Shown one piece after another: positions 7,880-16,668 of a stretch of 41,186 nt of DNA; positions within the stretch are counted from its first letter, which is position 1, and every line of letters starts with the position of its first letter. A program made the translations under genes and the position numbers. The notes under the pieces are model-generated. The model searched no databases and had not been told where the DNA came from. It saw nothing but the letters and a program-made list of their open reading frames with translations. Origin of the DNA: Salinivenus sp. (lineage in GTDB: Bacteria > Bacteroidota > Rhodothermia > Rhodothermales > Salinibacteraceae); NCBI GenBank assembly GCA_018609755.1, contig JAHENZ010000005.1, positions 1 to 41,186 of the forward strand, in the 5' to 3' direction.

Positions 7880-8878
7880 TCAGGGCGTCGCGGGGGCGGG
7901 GGTGGTCCACTGCACGTCCATAAACACGGGGAGGTGATCCGAGAGACTGCGGGCCTCCTTCAGTGACGAAAACTGTGGGGTAAAGTCCAGGACGCCACCC
8001 CGAACTGCCCGCAGTGGCCCGGTTTCGTAGAAGACGTTGTCGTATTCGCTGGCGAGGTGACCGTTGGGCCCCGGATCGCGCGTGCGCTTGAGGCTGGTGC
8101 GCTGATCGTCGAGCACGGCCTGATAGCCCAAACGGCGCAACTCATTGAACGCCGAGTGATCTTCGTCGAGGTTGAAGTCTCCCAAGAGAATCACGTGGTC
8201 GGCCTCGTAGCGGCGGTGGAGGCGGTCGAGCAGGGCGATCTCATGCTCCGGATCTTTCGAACTCGGCACGGCGTGCAGGCTGGCCACGAGGATACGCTGT
8301 CCCGTTTTCCGGTGCTCGAACCGGGCCAGATACGGCTCGCGGTCGATGGCATCGGCTAATGACGTCTCCAGCCACGCTTGGCCGACCAAACGGACGCGGG
8401 ACGGCTTCCAGAGAAAGGCGTAGCGCTCGGTGCCGGGCCCCGTAGTGGGATCGCTGATGCGATAGTCCCACGCAAAACCGGTGCGGTCGAGTTCGGCGTC
8501 GAGTTTTCCAATTGCCTGTGCCCCCGGCGGAGACGTCACGACTTCTTGAACGGCCACGAGATCAAAGTCGCGCAGGGTCTGGGCCGCTACGGCAATCTCC
8601 CGATCGTCCTTCGTCCGACCAAAGTTGTAGAGATTCCAGCTCACCACCCGGACGTGCGGGCCTTCGATTTCGCCCTCGACGCTGGAGGACTGCGGCTCCC
8701 TCTCAGGCAATGGGAGTGCGGGTACGTCCACCTCCGGCAGCTCGACCGACTCGAACAACGGATCTCCCGCATCCCCGAGGTCAAACCCGGGCACGTCAAT
8801 GGTCGTGAAATACTCGATTCCAGCGAGAACCCCGACGAGCAAGGCGACGAGAAGAAAGCGACGGAGCGTATCTTCCAT
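7880..8878 (-). CDS. Endonuclease/exonuclease/phosphatase (EEP) family protein, membrane-anchored
   Basis: A 332-aa protein with an N-terminal hydrophobic segment (about 7-24, FLLVALLVGVLAGIEYF), then an acidic linker, then an EEP hydrolase domain. EEP landmarks are VVSWNLYNFG (metal-site Asn), DLVAVQEVV (catalytic Glu), HAVPSS, HVILLGDFNLDEDH (Asp and Asn) and the terminal LSDHLPVFMDV (catalytic Asp-His). The set of residues needed for a metal-dependent phosphodiesterase is present. Substrates of this superfamily range from DNA to phospholipids. The anchored, extracytoplasmic position suggests a secreted or periplasmic nuclease or phosphoesterase, by inference. Confidence 0.87.
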   Translation of the reverse strand: MEDTLRRFLLVALLVGVLAGIEYFTTIDVPGFDLGDAGDPLFESVELPEVDVPALPLPEREPQSSSVEGEIEGPHVRVVSWNLYNFGRTKDDREIAVAAQTLRDFDLVAVQEVVTSPPGAQAIGKLDAELDRTGFAWDYRISDPTTGPGTERYAFLWKPSRVRLVGQAWLETSLADAIDREPYLARFEHRKTGQRILVASLHAVPSSKDPEHEIALLDRLHRRYEADHVILLGDFNLDEDHSAFNELRRLGYQAVLDDQRTSLKRTRDPGPNGHLASEYDNVFYETGPLRAVRGGVLDFTPQFSSLKEARSLSDHLPVFMDVQWTTPAPATP

Positions 8879-8950
8879 ACGAAACAGGAGAGCCGTTTAG
8901 AGTAGCGCACCGTCAACGTACGCGTCCGCTAGCCGAACCTCGACCGTCAT

Positions 8951-9020
8951 CTGCCGAAATTCGCCGTTCCTCCTGCATTCGTCATTCCGAATTCGAAATT
9001 CGCCACTCGAAACTCGCCCT
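8951..9020 (+). repeat. Intergenic word repeat, GAATTCGGAATG family, copy 3 (longest)
   Basis: About 70 bases of slightly varied words: CCGAAATTCGCC, CATTCGTCATTCCGAATTC (with the shared 12-mer at 8983-8994), GAAATTCGCCACTCG and GAAACTCGCC. It lies between the Pmp3-type gene's stop and the start of the EEP hydrolase. The local pattern is iterative rather than one exact tandem unit. Confidence 0.6.
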
Positions 9021-9023
9021 TCC

Positions 9024-9197
9024 CTACCGTCGGGCAATGATCCAAATGGCGTGGACTAGTCCCGGAATGTAGCCGAGGAGAGTCAGCAGCACGTTGAGCC
9101 AAAACTGCGTACCCAGGCCCTCCTGCAAAAAGACGCCCAGGGGCGGGAGCAGAACGGAAATTATAATGCGGAGAAGATCGGCACTGGAGGAACTCAT
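9024..9197 (-). CDS. Pmp3/YqaE-family small membrane protein
   Basis: A 57-aa protein from ATG 9197: MSSSSADLLRIIISVLLPPL, then GVFLQEGLGTQFWLNVLLTLLGYIPGLVHAIWIIARR. It has two membrane helices and the family hallmarks LPPLGVFLQ and LLTLLGYIPGLVHAIWII. Pmp3/YqaE (UPF0057) proteins sit in the cytoplasmic membrane and are linked to salt and membrane-potential stress (family knowledge). That would suit a halophile, though this is inference. Confidence 0.92.
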   Translation of the reverse strand: MSSSSADLLRIIISVLLPPLGVFLQEGLGTQFWLNVLLTLLGYIPGLVHAIWIIARR

Positions 9198-9264
9198 GAG
9201 AGGTTCGCGATAGAGAAAAAAATAGCGGTGTCTTCCTTACGCACATCCCCAGCAGCGCGTTACA

Positions 9265-9295
9265 GGTCCCCGTCTTCCCAACCAGAGACGGGACC
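9265..9295 (-). terminator. Stem-loop downstream of the 195-aa membrane protein gene
   Basis: A 10-bp stem with one bulged C (GGTCCC-C-GTCT at 9265-9275 against AGACGGGACC at 9286-9295) and a 10-base loop, 22 bases after the minus-strand stop at 9317. It is stable but lacks a U tract, so factor-independent termination is uncertain; it may instead protect the 3' end. Confidence 0.4.
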
Positions 9296-9316
9296 ACTGC
9301 CCCTCATAGGCCGGAT

Positions 9317-9904
9317 TCACCAAAGGAGCGAGAGCAGCCCGCTCCCTACAGCCACCGGAATAAGCAAGAGACTCACGACCGTGGCCCCCACAACCAGCAA
9401 TACGAATCCGGGCGTTACGAACCGAAGGAGCGCGCCGTACCGGACCAACAAGGCCCGATTGTCGAGCAGGACCGTCCGAAGCGCCCACACCCGACGAAGA
9501 AGGACCCACCCGCGCCCAATCCACCCATCGGCCTCTGTCCCTTTCGCCGTCTGAACCGCCTCGGCTGACTCTGCAAGCGTTCGGTCGGTCCGCTGCCTCA
9601 CCCGATCGGGGAGGGCGCGCAGCTCGCGAAGGCCCTGGTAGAAGAGGCCGAGAATGATAGCAGGCGCGAGAAGCACAACGAGGCTACCGACAGCGCCGAA
9701 CAGAAACAGTCCCCCACTGCGCAGCGGCCACCACAGGAGCCACCAGAGGAGTCCCCCGGCTCCCGCCGAGGCGCCAGCAAGAACCGCTACCCCGACCATC
9801 ATCCGTCGGGCAAGGGTTGCCACAGAGCGTACAGCTGCCAGCAGACGTCCGTCCGAGTCCTCCTCGGATGCACCCGAATCGGGGGAAGTGGTGAAAGAAT
9901 TCAA
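9317..9904 (-). CDS. Membrane protein of unknown function
   Basis: A 195-aa protein with an acidic N-terminus, a hydrophobic block about 35-58 (MVGVAVLAGASAGAGGLLWWLLWW), another about 65-88 (GLFLFGAVGSLVVLLAPAIILGLFY), a charged cytoplasmic-like middle (about 90-145, Arg-rich) and a C-terminal hydrophobic segment (about 165-192). I do not recognise the family. The start is a TTG at 9904 with no in-frame ATG before residue 35, so the exact N-terminus is unsure. It is followed by a stem-loop and the Pmp3-type gene on the same strand. Confidence 0.6.
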   Translation of the reverse strand: MNSFTTSPDSGASEEDSDGRLLAAVRSVATLARRMMVGVAVLAGASAGAGGLLWWLLWWPLRSGGLFLFGAVGSLVVLLAPAIILGLFYQGLRELRALPDRVRQRTDRTLAESAEAVQTAKGTEADGWIGRGWVLLRRVWALRTVLLDNRALLVRYGALLRFVTPGFVLLVVGATVVSLLLIPVAVGSGLLSLLW

Positions 9905-10389
9905 GGGCAGAACGGGGGGCGGTACTAATTCGGTTGATACGCACGTTCACCGATTACATAAGCCGTCAGATGTTCGATCGTCCGGGCATCAGAGAATCCG
10001 TTTTTCGAAGAACGCAGTTTTTCTGTAACACAGAGTGTAAGCACAAACGGTCAGGCTTGGCACACGCAAGGGAAAGCTCCTTTGTGTTGAATTCCGAGCC
10101 CACCGGACGGTTCGCACTCACTCAGACAGTGGGTGTATTCTCTAATCGGTATCCCGCAGACCCCCTGCTCATTGAACGGTAGATGCACCCTGGAAGCGGT
10201 GTACGGGGGAGTTCGCCTCCCCTTCCATGCATCGGGTTCGGGATGCGAAGTTCGAGACAAACGTCCCCCCGGGGCGAAACATTGGCACCGGGTGGTGACT
10301 TCGTGCTCACATCACGTCCGTAATGGCGATCTGCGGGCACGCACACGACTTTTGATTTCGTTATTTTCTGGATAGATTTTCGACGCACT
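9905..10389. other. 485-bp divergent intergenic region, no gene found
   Basis: Open frames here are short and low quality on both strands. Small hairpins are visible at 10115-10135 (CACTCACT/AGTGGGTG) and 10206-10222 (GGGGAG TTCGC CTCCCC). It must hold the promoters of the genes on either side. Confidence 0.5.
10351..10380 (+). promoter_or_regulatory. Possible Bacteroidota-type promoter
   Basis: TTTG at 10351-10354 and TAGATTTT at 10373-10380 with 18 bases between them resemble the TTTG / TANNTTTG promoter of Bacteroidota. The start point would lie within a few bases of the ATG at 10390, implying a nearly leaderless mRNA. Tentative. Confidence 0.25.
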
Positions 10390-10893
10390 ATGACTCGACG
10401 TTCACTTACCTCCTTCCGCCTCGGCATTCTCACGCTCGCACTCGCGTTCTGTGCCCCCCTCGCGTTCGGCCAAATGCCACAGCAGGGCAATGCAGAGACG
10501 CTTTCCTCGTCGGACGTCAGTGACGAGGAGGTCCAGAAAGTGGCCCGCATCATGATGACGGTTCAGTCATCCACCCGCCAGGACCGAATGAAAATGCGGA
10601 AGGAAATGAAGCAGAAGTACGGCAATCCGCAGCAGATGGACTCGACGCAGAAGGCAAAAGCCCAGCGTGAGATGCGGAAGCGCCAGATGGCCATGCGGAA
10701 GAAGACGATGAAGATCATGCAGAAGGAGGCAAAGAAGGAAAACATGGATCCCCAGCGGGTCCAGACGATTCTGCGCTCCGCCCGTCAAGACTCCACCCTG
10801 CAGCAGCGCGTCCGGAAGGCCGTGAAGTCGCAGGCGCAACAGCAGTCGCCCTCCATGGGCGGTGGCTCTCAGGGCGGTGGCCCGGGGCAGTAA
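10390..10893 (+). CDS. Secreted Met/Lys/Gln-rich helical protein
   Basis: A 167-aa protein with a clear Sec signal peptide (cleavage probable after LAFCAPLAFG). The mature part has an acidic start (SSSDVSDEEVQKVARIMM) and then a long, strongly basic helical stretch dense in Met, Lys, Arg and Gln (KMRKEMKQKYGNPQQMDS, then QREMRKRQMAMRKKTMKIM), ending in a Gly/Ser/Gln tail. The layout vaguely recalls DUF4168 proteins, but I am not certain. The basic, Met-rich composition contrasts with the acidic neighbours. A perfect-looking terminator follows, so it is a single-gene transcript. Binding of metals, polyanions or cell-surface material are guesses. Confidence 0.7.
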   Translation: MTRRSLTSFRLGILTLALAFCAPLAFGQMPQQGNAETLSSSDVSDEEVQKVARIMMTVQSSTRQDRMKMRKEMKQKYGNPQQMDSTQKAKAQREMRKRQMAMRKKTMKIMQKEAKKENMDPQRVQTILRSARQDSTLQQRVRKAVKSQAQQQSPSMGGGSQGGGPGQ

Positions 10894-10918
10894 GTCTTCC
10901 CCTTCCATTCGATCCCTA

Positions 10919-10961
10919 AAGAAAAGCGGCCCTTGCCCCTGTGGCAATGGTCGCTTTTCTT
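10919..10961 (+). terminator. Strong stem-loop terminator
   Basis: AAGAAAAGCGGCC (10919-10931) pairs with GGTCGCTTTTCTT (10949-10961) with a single G-U, and an inner stem TTGCC/GGCAA closes a small loop. The U-rich right arm TTTTCTT gives the classic A-tract/U-tract form, which may work in both directions. It lies 26 bases after the stop at 10893. Confidence 0.85.
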
Positions 10962-11050
10962 ATGGACCTGGGGTACTCTCCAAAGACTGTTCTTCCCGTT
11001 CCTGGCTCTACGTAGGGATTCGTCGGCTTTCCCACTGTGTCTCCACTGCT

Positions 11051-12382
11051 ATGTTTTCCCGATCTTCTTCACCGCGGGCCTTTTCGCATGCGGCAGGGCT
11101 TTATCTCCTGTCCGTTCTTCTCGGAAGCACGCTCCTCCTCGGATGCGGCGGGGGAGGGACTGCGGACCAATCCAGCACAGCCTCCGTCTGCGATTCGGAC
11201 GATGGCGGCCTCTCACTTCCCAACGGCTTTTGCGCCACGGTGGTGGCCGATAGCCTCGGCCCCACCCGCCACCTCACGGTGGCCGACAACGGGGACGTCT
11301 ACGCCGCCGTTCAAGAAGTGACCGATGGAGGAGGTATCGTCGCTCTCCGGGACACCGATGGGGACTATAAAGCCGACCGGACGGAGTACTTTGGTGACAC
11401 CGGGGGAACCGGCATTGCACTTCACAACGGGTATCTCTATTTCGGACCTCCCGCCTCCGTCCGGCGATACGAAAAGGACGGCAATGAACTCGTCCCCTCC
11501 GGCGACGAGGAACGAATCGTGGAGTTGCCCAAGCAGAACTCCCACGCCGCCAAGCCCATCGCGTTCGACGGTAACGGCAACCTGTACGTGAACGTGGGCG
11601 CCCCCTCCAATGCGTGCATGGAGGAATCGCGCACGAAGGGCTCTCCGGGCCAAGACCCATGCCCTCTCTTAGAGGAGCACGGCGGCATCTGGCAGTACAG
11701 CGCCACCGAGACGGGCCAGACCCACACGCCGGACGCTCGCTACGTAACGGGCATTCGCAACGCAGTAGCCATCACGTGGAATGACGCTCAGGACAACCTG
11801 TATGTAGTTCAGCACGGTCGAGATCAGTTGCACTCGTTCTTCCCGGATCTCTACACGCAAGAGGAAAGTGCCGAACTGCCCGCCGAGGAGTTCTTCAAGG
11901 CCGACGAAGGCGACAACTTCGGGTGGCCGTACTGCTACTACGACTGGATGCAGGAGAAGAAGGTGCTGATGCCGGAGTACGGCGGTGACGGAAACGAGAT
12001 CGGTCGCTGCAAACAATTTGAGGATCCGATTCAGGCCTTCCCGGGACACTGGGGACCAAACGACGTGCTCTTCTACGACAATTCTCAGTTCCCCGAGAAG
12101 TATCAGGCCGGTGCCTTCATCGCCTGGCACGGCTCCTGGAATCGCGCCCCGCTCCCGCAGGAAGGGTACAAAGTGACGTTCACGCCGTTCGACGGCACTG
12201 AGCCGTCCGGCGACTACGAGGTCTTCGCCGACGGCTTTACTGGCGTCGACACCCTTGAGAGCCCGGCCAATGCTGAGCATCGGCCGACGGGCCTCGCGGT
12301 TGGACCAGACGGAGGCCTCTTCGTGGCTGACGACGGGGCCGGTACCATCTGGCGCATTGCGTACGTCGGAAACGACAACTGA
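11051..12382 (+). CDS. Lipoprotein with sorbosone/glucose dehydrogenase-like beta-propeller
   Basis: ATG 11051 gives a 443-aa precursor with a lipoprotein signal ending STLLLGC (Cys32). Earlier in-frame starts would run back through the terminator. The mature protein resembles the PQQ-dependent sugar/L-sorbosone dehydrogenase fold: GFCATVVADSLGPTRHLTV opening, repeated NGDVYAAV, GNGNLYVNVGAPSNAC, TGIRNAVAITW and GLAVGPDGGLFVADDGAGTIWRI blade motifs. Residues 101-112 (DTDGDYKADRTE) form an EF-hand-like Ca loop, common in this group. It is likely an outer-surface or periplasmic oxidoreductase acting on sugars or aldehydes. No CxxCH haem motif is present, so electrons would leave by another carrier. 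Confidence 0.8.
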   Translation: MFSRSSSPRAFSHAAGLYLLSVLLGSTLLLGCGGGGTADQSSTASVCDSDDGGLSLPNGFCATVVADSLGPTRHLTVADNGDVYAAVQEVTDGGGIVALRDTDGDYKADRTEYFGDTGGTGIALHNGYLYFGPPASVRRYEKDGNELVPSGDEERIVELPKQNSHAAKPIAFDGNGNLYVNVGAPSNACMEESRTKGSPGQDPCPLLEEHGGIWQYSATETGQTHTPDARYVTGIRNAVAITWNDAQDNLYVVQHGRDQLHSFFPDLYTQEESAELPAEEFFKADEGDNFGWPYCYYDWMQEKKVLMPEYGGDGNEIGRCKQFEDPIQAFPGHWGPNDVLFYDNSQFPEKYQAGAFIAWHGSWNRAPLPQEGYKVTFTPFDGTEPSGDYEVFADGFTGVDTLESPANAEHRPTGLAVGPDGGLFVADDGAGTIWRIAYVGNDN

Positions 12383-12505
12383 TGAACCGTTGCCTCTGCG
12401 ACGAGTATCTGCGGCGGCACGTCGGATCACGGCGTGTCGCCGTCCGTGGTTGAACGCAGCGTTCGCATTTATCTACCGTCCCGCTTCTTCACGGAGCCCG
12501 TCCCG

Positions 12506-13816
12506 ATGCAATACCTGAGCACTCGCACGCCGGACCATCGCGTCTCTCTTTCGACCGCATTGCAGGAGGGCCTGGCGCCCGACGGCGGTCTGTACGTCCC
12601 CGAGCGCTTTCCCGATCTCGGTCCCGCGGCGTTTGAGGGCTGCGATACGATTGAGGCCGTGGCCGAACGCCTCCTCCGCCCCTTTGCTGAAGGCGATGCG
12701 ATCGCCGAGGACCTGCCCGCGATCTGTGAGGCAACCTACGGCTTTCCGGTGCCGCTCCGCGACGTCGGCCGCCGGACGAGCGTGCTGGAGCTCTTTCACG
12801 GCCCCACCGCGGCATTCAAGGACGTGGGTGCGCGCTTCCTGGCCGACAGCCTCGCCCGCCTCAACGAAACTGCCGACCGTCCGCTCACCATCCTCGTCGC
12901 CACCTCCGGCGACACCGGCGCGGCCGTCGCGGCGGCCTTCTGGCAAAAGCCCAACGTCGAGGTCGTCGTCCTCTACCCCAAGGGCAAGGTATCCGACCGG
13001 CAGGAAAAACAGCTCACCGGCTGGAGCGACAACGTGCAGACGGTTGCGGTGAACGGCGTGTTTGACGACTGCCAGCAACTCGTAAAGGAAGCTTTCCAAC
13101 ACGAGGAGTGGCAGTCGCGGAAGCGCCTCTCCTCGGCCAACAGCATCAACATCGGCCGCCTGCTCCCGCAGATGACCTACTACGCCCACGCCAGCCTGCA
13201 GCACTGGCGTGCACACGGCACCAAACCCACCGTGATCGTGCCGTCCGGCAACCTCGGCAACGGCCTCGCCTGCCTCTACGCCCGCGAGTGCGGCCTGCCG
13301 ATCGGGGAGGTCATCTTTGCGACGAACGAAAACCGCCCCGTCACCCATTACCTGGAGACGGGCGACTATCAGGCCTTCGAGACGCAGCAAACGCTCGCAA
13401 CGGCGATGGACGTGGGCAACCCCAGCAACATGGAGCGCCTACGCCACCACTGGCCCACCGCCGAGGCCCTCCGCGAGGCCATCAGGGCCGAACAGGTCAC
13501 GGACGAACAGATCAAACGGCAAATCCGACGTGGACCGGACGCCTGGGATACGGTGTGGTGCCCGCACACGGCCACTGCCGTGGACGTGCGCGAGCGGCTG
13601 GATGACGACAGCGACCGGGACTGGATGCTGGTCGCTACCGCCCATCCGGCGAAGTTCCCAGAGGTTGTCGAGCCGCTCGTGGGGCACGAGATCGAGATTC
13701 CCGAGCTGCTGCGCAAGGTCATGGCCCGTTCGAAACCGGTGCCGCAAATCGCGCCGTCGCTCGATGAACTGGGGGGCATCGTGTTTGACGCCGAAACGCC
13801 CACCTCCGTGTCTTAA
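12506..13816 (+). CDS. thrC: Threonine synthase
   Basis: A 436-aa PLP enzyme converting O-phosphohomoserine to threonine. The start at ATG 12506 gives the standard N-terminus MQYLSTRTPDHRVSLSTALQ; the frame extends upstream but without family similarity. Motifs include LAPDGGLYVPERFP (20-35), the PLP lysine in ELFHGPTAAFKDVGARF (Lys105), ILVATSGDTGAAVAAAF, and VPSGNLGNGLA (phosphate/PLP binding). The length agrees with the ~430-aa class. No hom or thrB is adjacent here. A small hairpin (12429-12443, ACGGCG TGT CGCCGT) lies in its leader. Confidence 0.95.
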   Translation: MQYLSTRTPDHRVSLSTALQEGLAPDGGLYVPERFPDLGPAAFEGCDTIEAVAERLLRPFAEGDAIAEDLPAICEATYGFPVPLRDVGRRTSVLELFHGPTAAFKDVGARFLADSLARLNETADRPLTILVATSGDTGAAVAAAFWQKPNVEVVVLYPKGKVSDRQEKQLTGWSDNVQTVAVNGVFDDCQQLVKEAFQHEEWQSRKRLSSANSINIGRLLPQMTYYAHASLQHWRAHGTKPTVIVPSGNLGNGLACLYARECGLPIGEVIFATNENRPVTHYLETGDYQAFETQQTLATAMDVGNPSNMERLRHHWPTAEALREAIRAEQVTDEQIKRQIRRGPDAWDTVWCPHTATAVDVRERLDDDSDRDWMLVATAHPAKFPEVVEPLVGHEIEIPELLRKVMARSKPVPQIAPSLDELGGIVFDAETPTSVS

Positions 13817-13931
13817 CCGCTCCGCTCAGGATCTTTCCCTACGCGCCCTCACTCCCACCACCTAACGCCCACGCCTCCTCGCTCTCCTTCTGAGTCGCAC
13901 TCTTCGGCTCTCGAATCAGGCCTGCCCCATC

Positions 13932-15575
13932 ATGTCGGACGCCTTCTCCCTCTCCGGCCACCTCGTCGACCTGCACACCCGCGACATTCGTCCCGCAACC
14001 GTTGAGGTTCAAGACGGGACCATTGCCCGAATCGAACCCGCAGAGGACGTGCCGAACCGATACCTCCTCCCCGGCTTCGTGGACGCGCACGTCCACGTGG
14101 AGAGCTCGATGCTGCCGCCGTCTGAGTTTGCACGAGCGGCCGTGCCGCACGGGACGGTGGGCACCGTGAGCGACCCGCACGAGATCGCCAACGTTATCGG
14201 CGTGGAGGGGGTGAAGTACATGATCGAGGACGGCCGACAGGTGCCGTTCCACTTCGCGTTCGGCGCCCCCTCCTGCGTGCCCGCTACCCCCTTCGAGACA
14301 AGCGGGGCCGAACTGGACCCAGCCGCCGTGGCGGCGCTCCTAGACCGCGACGACGTGCTTTACCTCAGCGAGATGATGAACTACCCCGGAGCCATCCACC
14401 GCGACGACGACGTGATGGCGAAGATTGCGGCGGCGCAGGCACGAGGAAAGCCGGTGGACGGCCACGCCCCGGGGCTGCGGGGAGACGGCGTTGAACAGTA
14501 CGCCACTGCCGGCATCGAGACCGACCACGAGTGCTTTGGGATTGAGGAAGCCCGCGAAAAGCTGGACGCGGGAATGAAAATCGCCATCCGCGAGGGCTCG
14601 GCGGCGAAAAACTTCGACGAGCTGATTCCGCTGATGGACGAGGCCCCGAACCGCCTCATGTTCTGCAGCGACGATAAACACCCGGACTCCCTCGTCCGCG
14701 ACCACATCGACACGCTGGTGCGCCGGGCGCTGGCCCGAGGCTACGACCGGTTCGACGTGCTCCGTGCCGCCTGCGTGCATCCCGTCGAGCACTACGGGCT
14801 GGACGTGGGACTGCTGCAAGAAGGCGATCCGGCGGACTTCATCGTCGTGGACGACCTGGACGCTCTGAACGTCCACCAAACGTACGTGGAAGGGCAACTC
14901 GTCGCCGAGGACGGTGCATCCCACATTGAACGGGTGTCCTCGGATGTGGTCAATCAGTTTGAGGCGAGTCCGGTGGACGCTACAGACTTTCAGGTCTCTG
15001 CGGAGTCCGATCAGATGCGTGTCATTACCGCCGTCGACAACCAGCTGATGACTGGGGAGGACATCGTCGACACTCCCGTTGAGAACGGAATGGCCGTGGC
15101 CGACTCGGAGCGAGACGTACTCAAGCTGGCGGTCGTCAACCGGTACGAGGAGACCGAACCGGCTGTGGCCTTCATTCAAGGCTTTGGGCTAGACGAGGGG
15201 GCCCTGGCCTCCAGCGTCGCGCATGACTCACACAACGTTCTGGCGGTGGGCACGAGCGACGACGCGATTGCCGACGCCGTAAACACCGTGATTGAGAATC
15301 AGGGGGGGATCAGTGCTGTGGGCACCGGCGAGTCGCACGTGCTCCCCCTCCCGATCGCCGGCCTCATGAGCGACCGTCCGCACGACGTGGTGGCCCGACG
15401 CTATGAAAAGCTCAGCCACTTCGTGCAGGACGCGCTGGGGAGTCCAATGGACGCGCCGTTCATGACGCTCTCATTCATGGCTTTGCTCGTCATCCCCCAA
15501 CTCAAACTCAGCGATCAGGGGCTGTTCGACGGGGATTCCTTTTCGTTCGTCGACCGCTTTGTGGACAGAACGTGA
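13932..15575 (+). CDS. ade: Adenine deaminase
   Basis: A 547-aa amidohydrolase converting adenine to hypoxanthine and ammonia. It has the N-terminal composite-domain strand pattern, then the metal motif GFVDAHVHVESSMLPPSEF (His53, His55), SDPHEIANVIG, VDGHAPGL and TDHECFG, then FCSDDKHPDSL (catalytic-site Asp) and the C-terminal adenine-deaminase domain ending near FSFVDRFVD. These are the diagnostic Ade (COG1001) blocks, and the length is typical (540-590 aa). ATG 13932 agrees with the family N-terminus. It probably has its own promoter in the 115-bp spacer. Confidence 0.95.
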   Translation: MSDAFSLSGHLVDLHTRDIRPATVEVQDGTIARIEPAEDVPNRYLLPGFVDAHVHVESSMLPPSEFARAAVPHGTVGTVSDPHEIANVIGVEGVKYMIEDGRQVPFHFAFGAPSCVPATPFETSGAELDPAAVAALLDRDDVLYLSEMMNYPGAIHRDDDVMAKIAAAQARGKPVDGHAPGLRGDGVEQYATAGIETDHECFGIEEAREKLDAGMKIAIREGSAAKNFDELIPLMDEAPNRLMFCSDDKHPDSLVRDHIDTLVRRALARGYDRFDVLRAACVHPVEHYGLDVGLLQEGDPADFIVVDDLDALNVHQTYVEGQLVAEDGASHIERVSSDVVNQFEASPVDATDFQVSAESDQMRVITAVDNQLMTGEDIVDTPVENGMAVADSERDVLKLAVVNRYEETEPAVAFIQGFGLDEGALASSVAHDSHNVLAVGTSDDAIADAVNTVIENQGGISAVGTGESHVLPLPIAGLMSDRPHDVVARRYEKLSHFVQDALGSPMDAPFMTLSFMALLVIPQLKLSDQGLFDGDSFSFVDRFVDRT

Positions 15576-15631
15576 GAGCTAAACAGACGACGGGACATCT
15601 GTTACGCCCCGGGCGTTTATGGCGACTCATT

Positions 15632-15665
15632 AAGCGAGAAGTAAGGGGGACTTTCCTGCTCGCTT
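15632..15665 (+). other. Stem-loop in the ade 3' spacer
   Basis: AAGCGAG (15632-15638) pairs perfectly with CTCGCTT (15659-15665), with further pairing GAAGT/ACTTTC inside. It lies 57 bases after ade and 22 bases before the next ATG. No U run follows, so it may be a weak terminator or a leader structure of the next gene. Confidence 0.35.
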
Positions 15666-15687
15666 GATCATCCAACGATCTATTTCC

Positions 15688-16566
15688 ATGTCGCCCCCGT
15701 TCCGTCCCGTCTCGATATTTCTCTGTGCCCTGCTACTCGGGAGTAGCGGTGTGTCTGCTCAGCCACTCCCCCCTCCCAAGACGGCGCTCCCGGTTTCCAT
15801 CAAGACGCCGGCTGTGAGCGTGCGTCCACTCACGACGATTGACGACTCTACACCAGCCGTCTCCTCTCTCCGTCTGTCTACACGGGTCTCCCCACCGCCT
15901 CGCCCCACCTCTTCTTTCGGTCAGGCCCTCCTCGACAGCAGTCTGGGCCTCCAGACTAGCACGCGTGACCTCCGCGCCCGCCTTCTTGCCTCAGCAGAGA
16001 GGCCCTCCCAGCACGACGAGCTTCCAGATCCCCACTTTGGCCGTGCCCTCCTCGGCGGCACACTCGGCGCCGGTCTCGGCACAGGACTGGGACTGCTTCT
16101 TCTGCACGAAGCATCCCGGATCGACTCCGAAGACGACTGGCGGGACTCGCGTCGTGAATCGCCCGAGGAAAGAGTTGCCGGCATGGCGGCTATGATTGGA
16201 ATCGCTAGCATCGTCGCAGGCGGACCGATCGGGGCGGTTGAAGGGGGACGCATCGAACGACGCAAAAACGACGCGTACGTGGGGGCAGCGGTCGGGGAGT
16301 TCGTCTTCGGCGTGCTCGGCTACGTGGTCGCGAATCGTCTGGACGAAAACACTTTTTCCCGACTGGTGGGTCTGGGGACCGGTGCGGCCCTGGGGTCGGC
16401 GACCGGGGCCATCCTCGTCGCCTCCCAACAAAAGAACAAGCGGGGGCTGTTTCAGAAAAACGAGGGGCACTGGACGATGGCCCCGCCGATGGTTCGTCTC
16501 CACCCAAACCTTTCGACTCGTCACCCGCCCTCGGTTCGTGTGACCCTGATGTCGCTGCGGTGGTAA
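15688..16566 (+). CDS. Exported protein with glycine-zipper membrane segments, unknown function
   Basis: A 292-aa protein from ATG 15688. A signal peptide (VSIFLCALLLGSSGVSAQ) is followed by a Pro/Thr-rich disordered region (to about residue 110) and then three glycine-rich hydrophobic segments: LLGGTLGAGLGTGLGLLLL, AGMAAMIGIASIVAGGPIGAVEGG and LVGLGTGAALGSATGAILVA. Small-residue zipper helices of this kind are seen in envelope proteins that insert in the outer membrane or oligomerise. The C-terminus is basic. I do not recognise a named family. Confidence 0.65.
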   Translation: MSPPFRPVSIFLCALLLGSSGVSAQPLPPPKTALPVSIKTPAVSVRPLTTIDDSTPAVSSLRLSTRVSPPPRPTSSFGQALLDSSLGLQTSTRDLRARLLASAERPSQHDELPDPHFGRALLGGTLGAGLGTGLGLLLLHEASRIDSEDDWRDSRRESPEERVAGMAAMIGIASIVAGGPIGAVEGGRIERRKNDAYVGAAVGEFVFGVLGYVVANRLDENTFSRLVGLGTGAALGSATGAILVASQQKNKRGLFQKNEGHWTMAPPMVRLHPNLSTRHPPSVRVTLMSLRW

Positions 16567-16668
16567 CAGATGTTTGATCGCTATCCTCACCTGCGGAACG
16601 CACAATTCTCGCGGGAGTCCCACAGATCCGTCATTTTGAACGGCACTTGCTGTCCACCCAAGCCCCCT

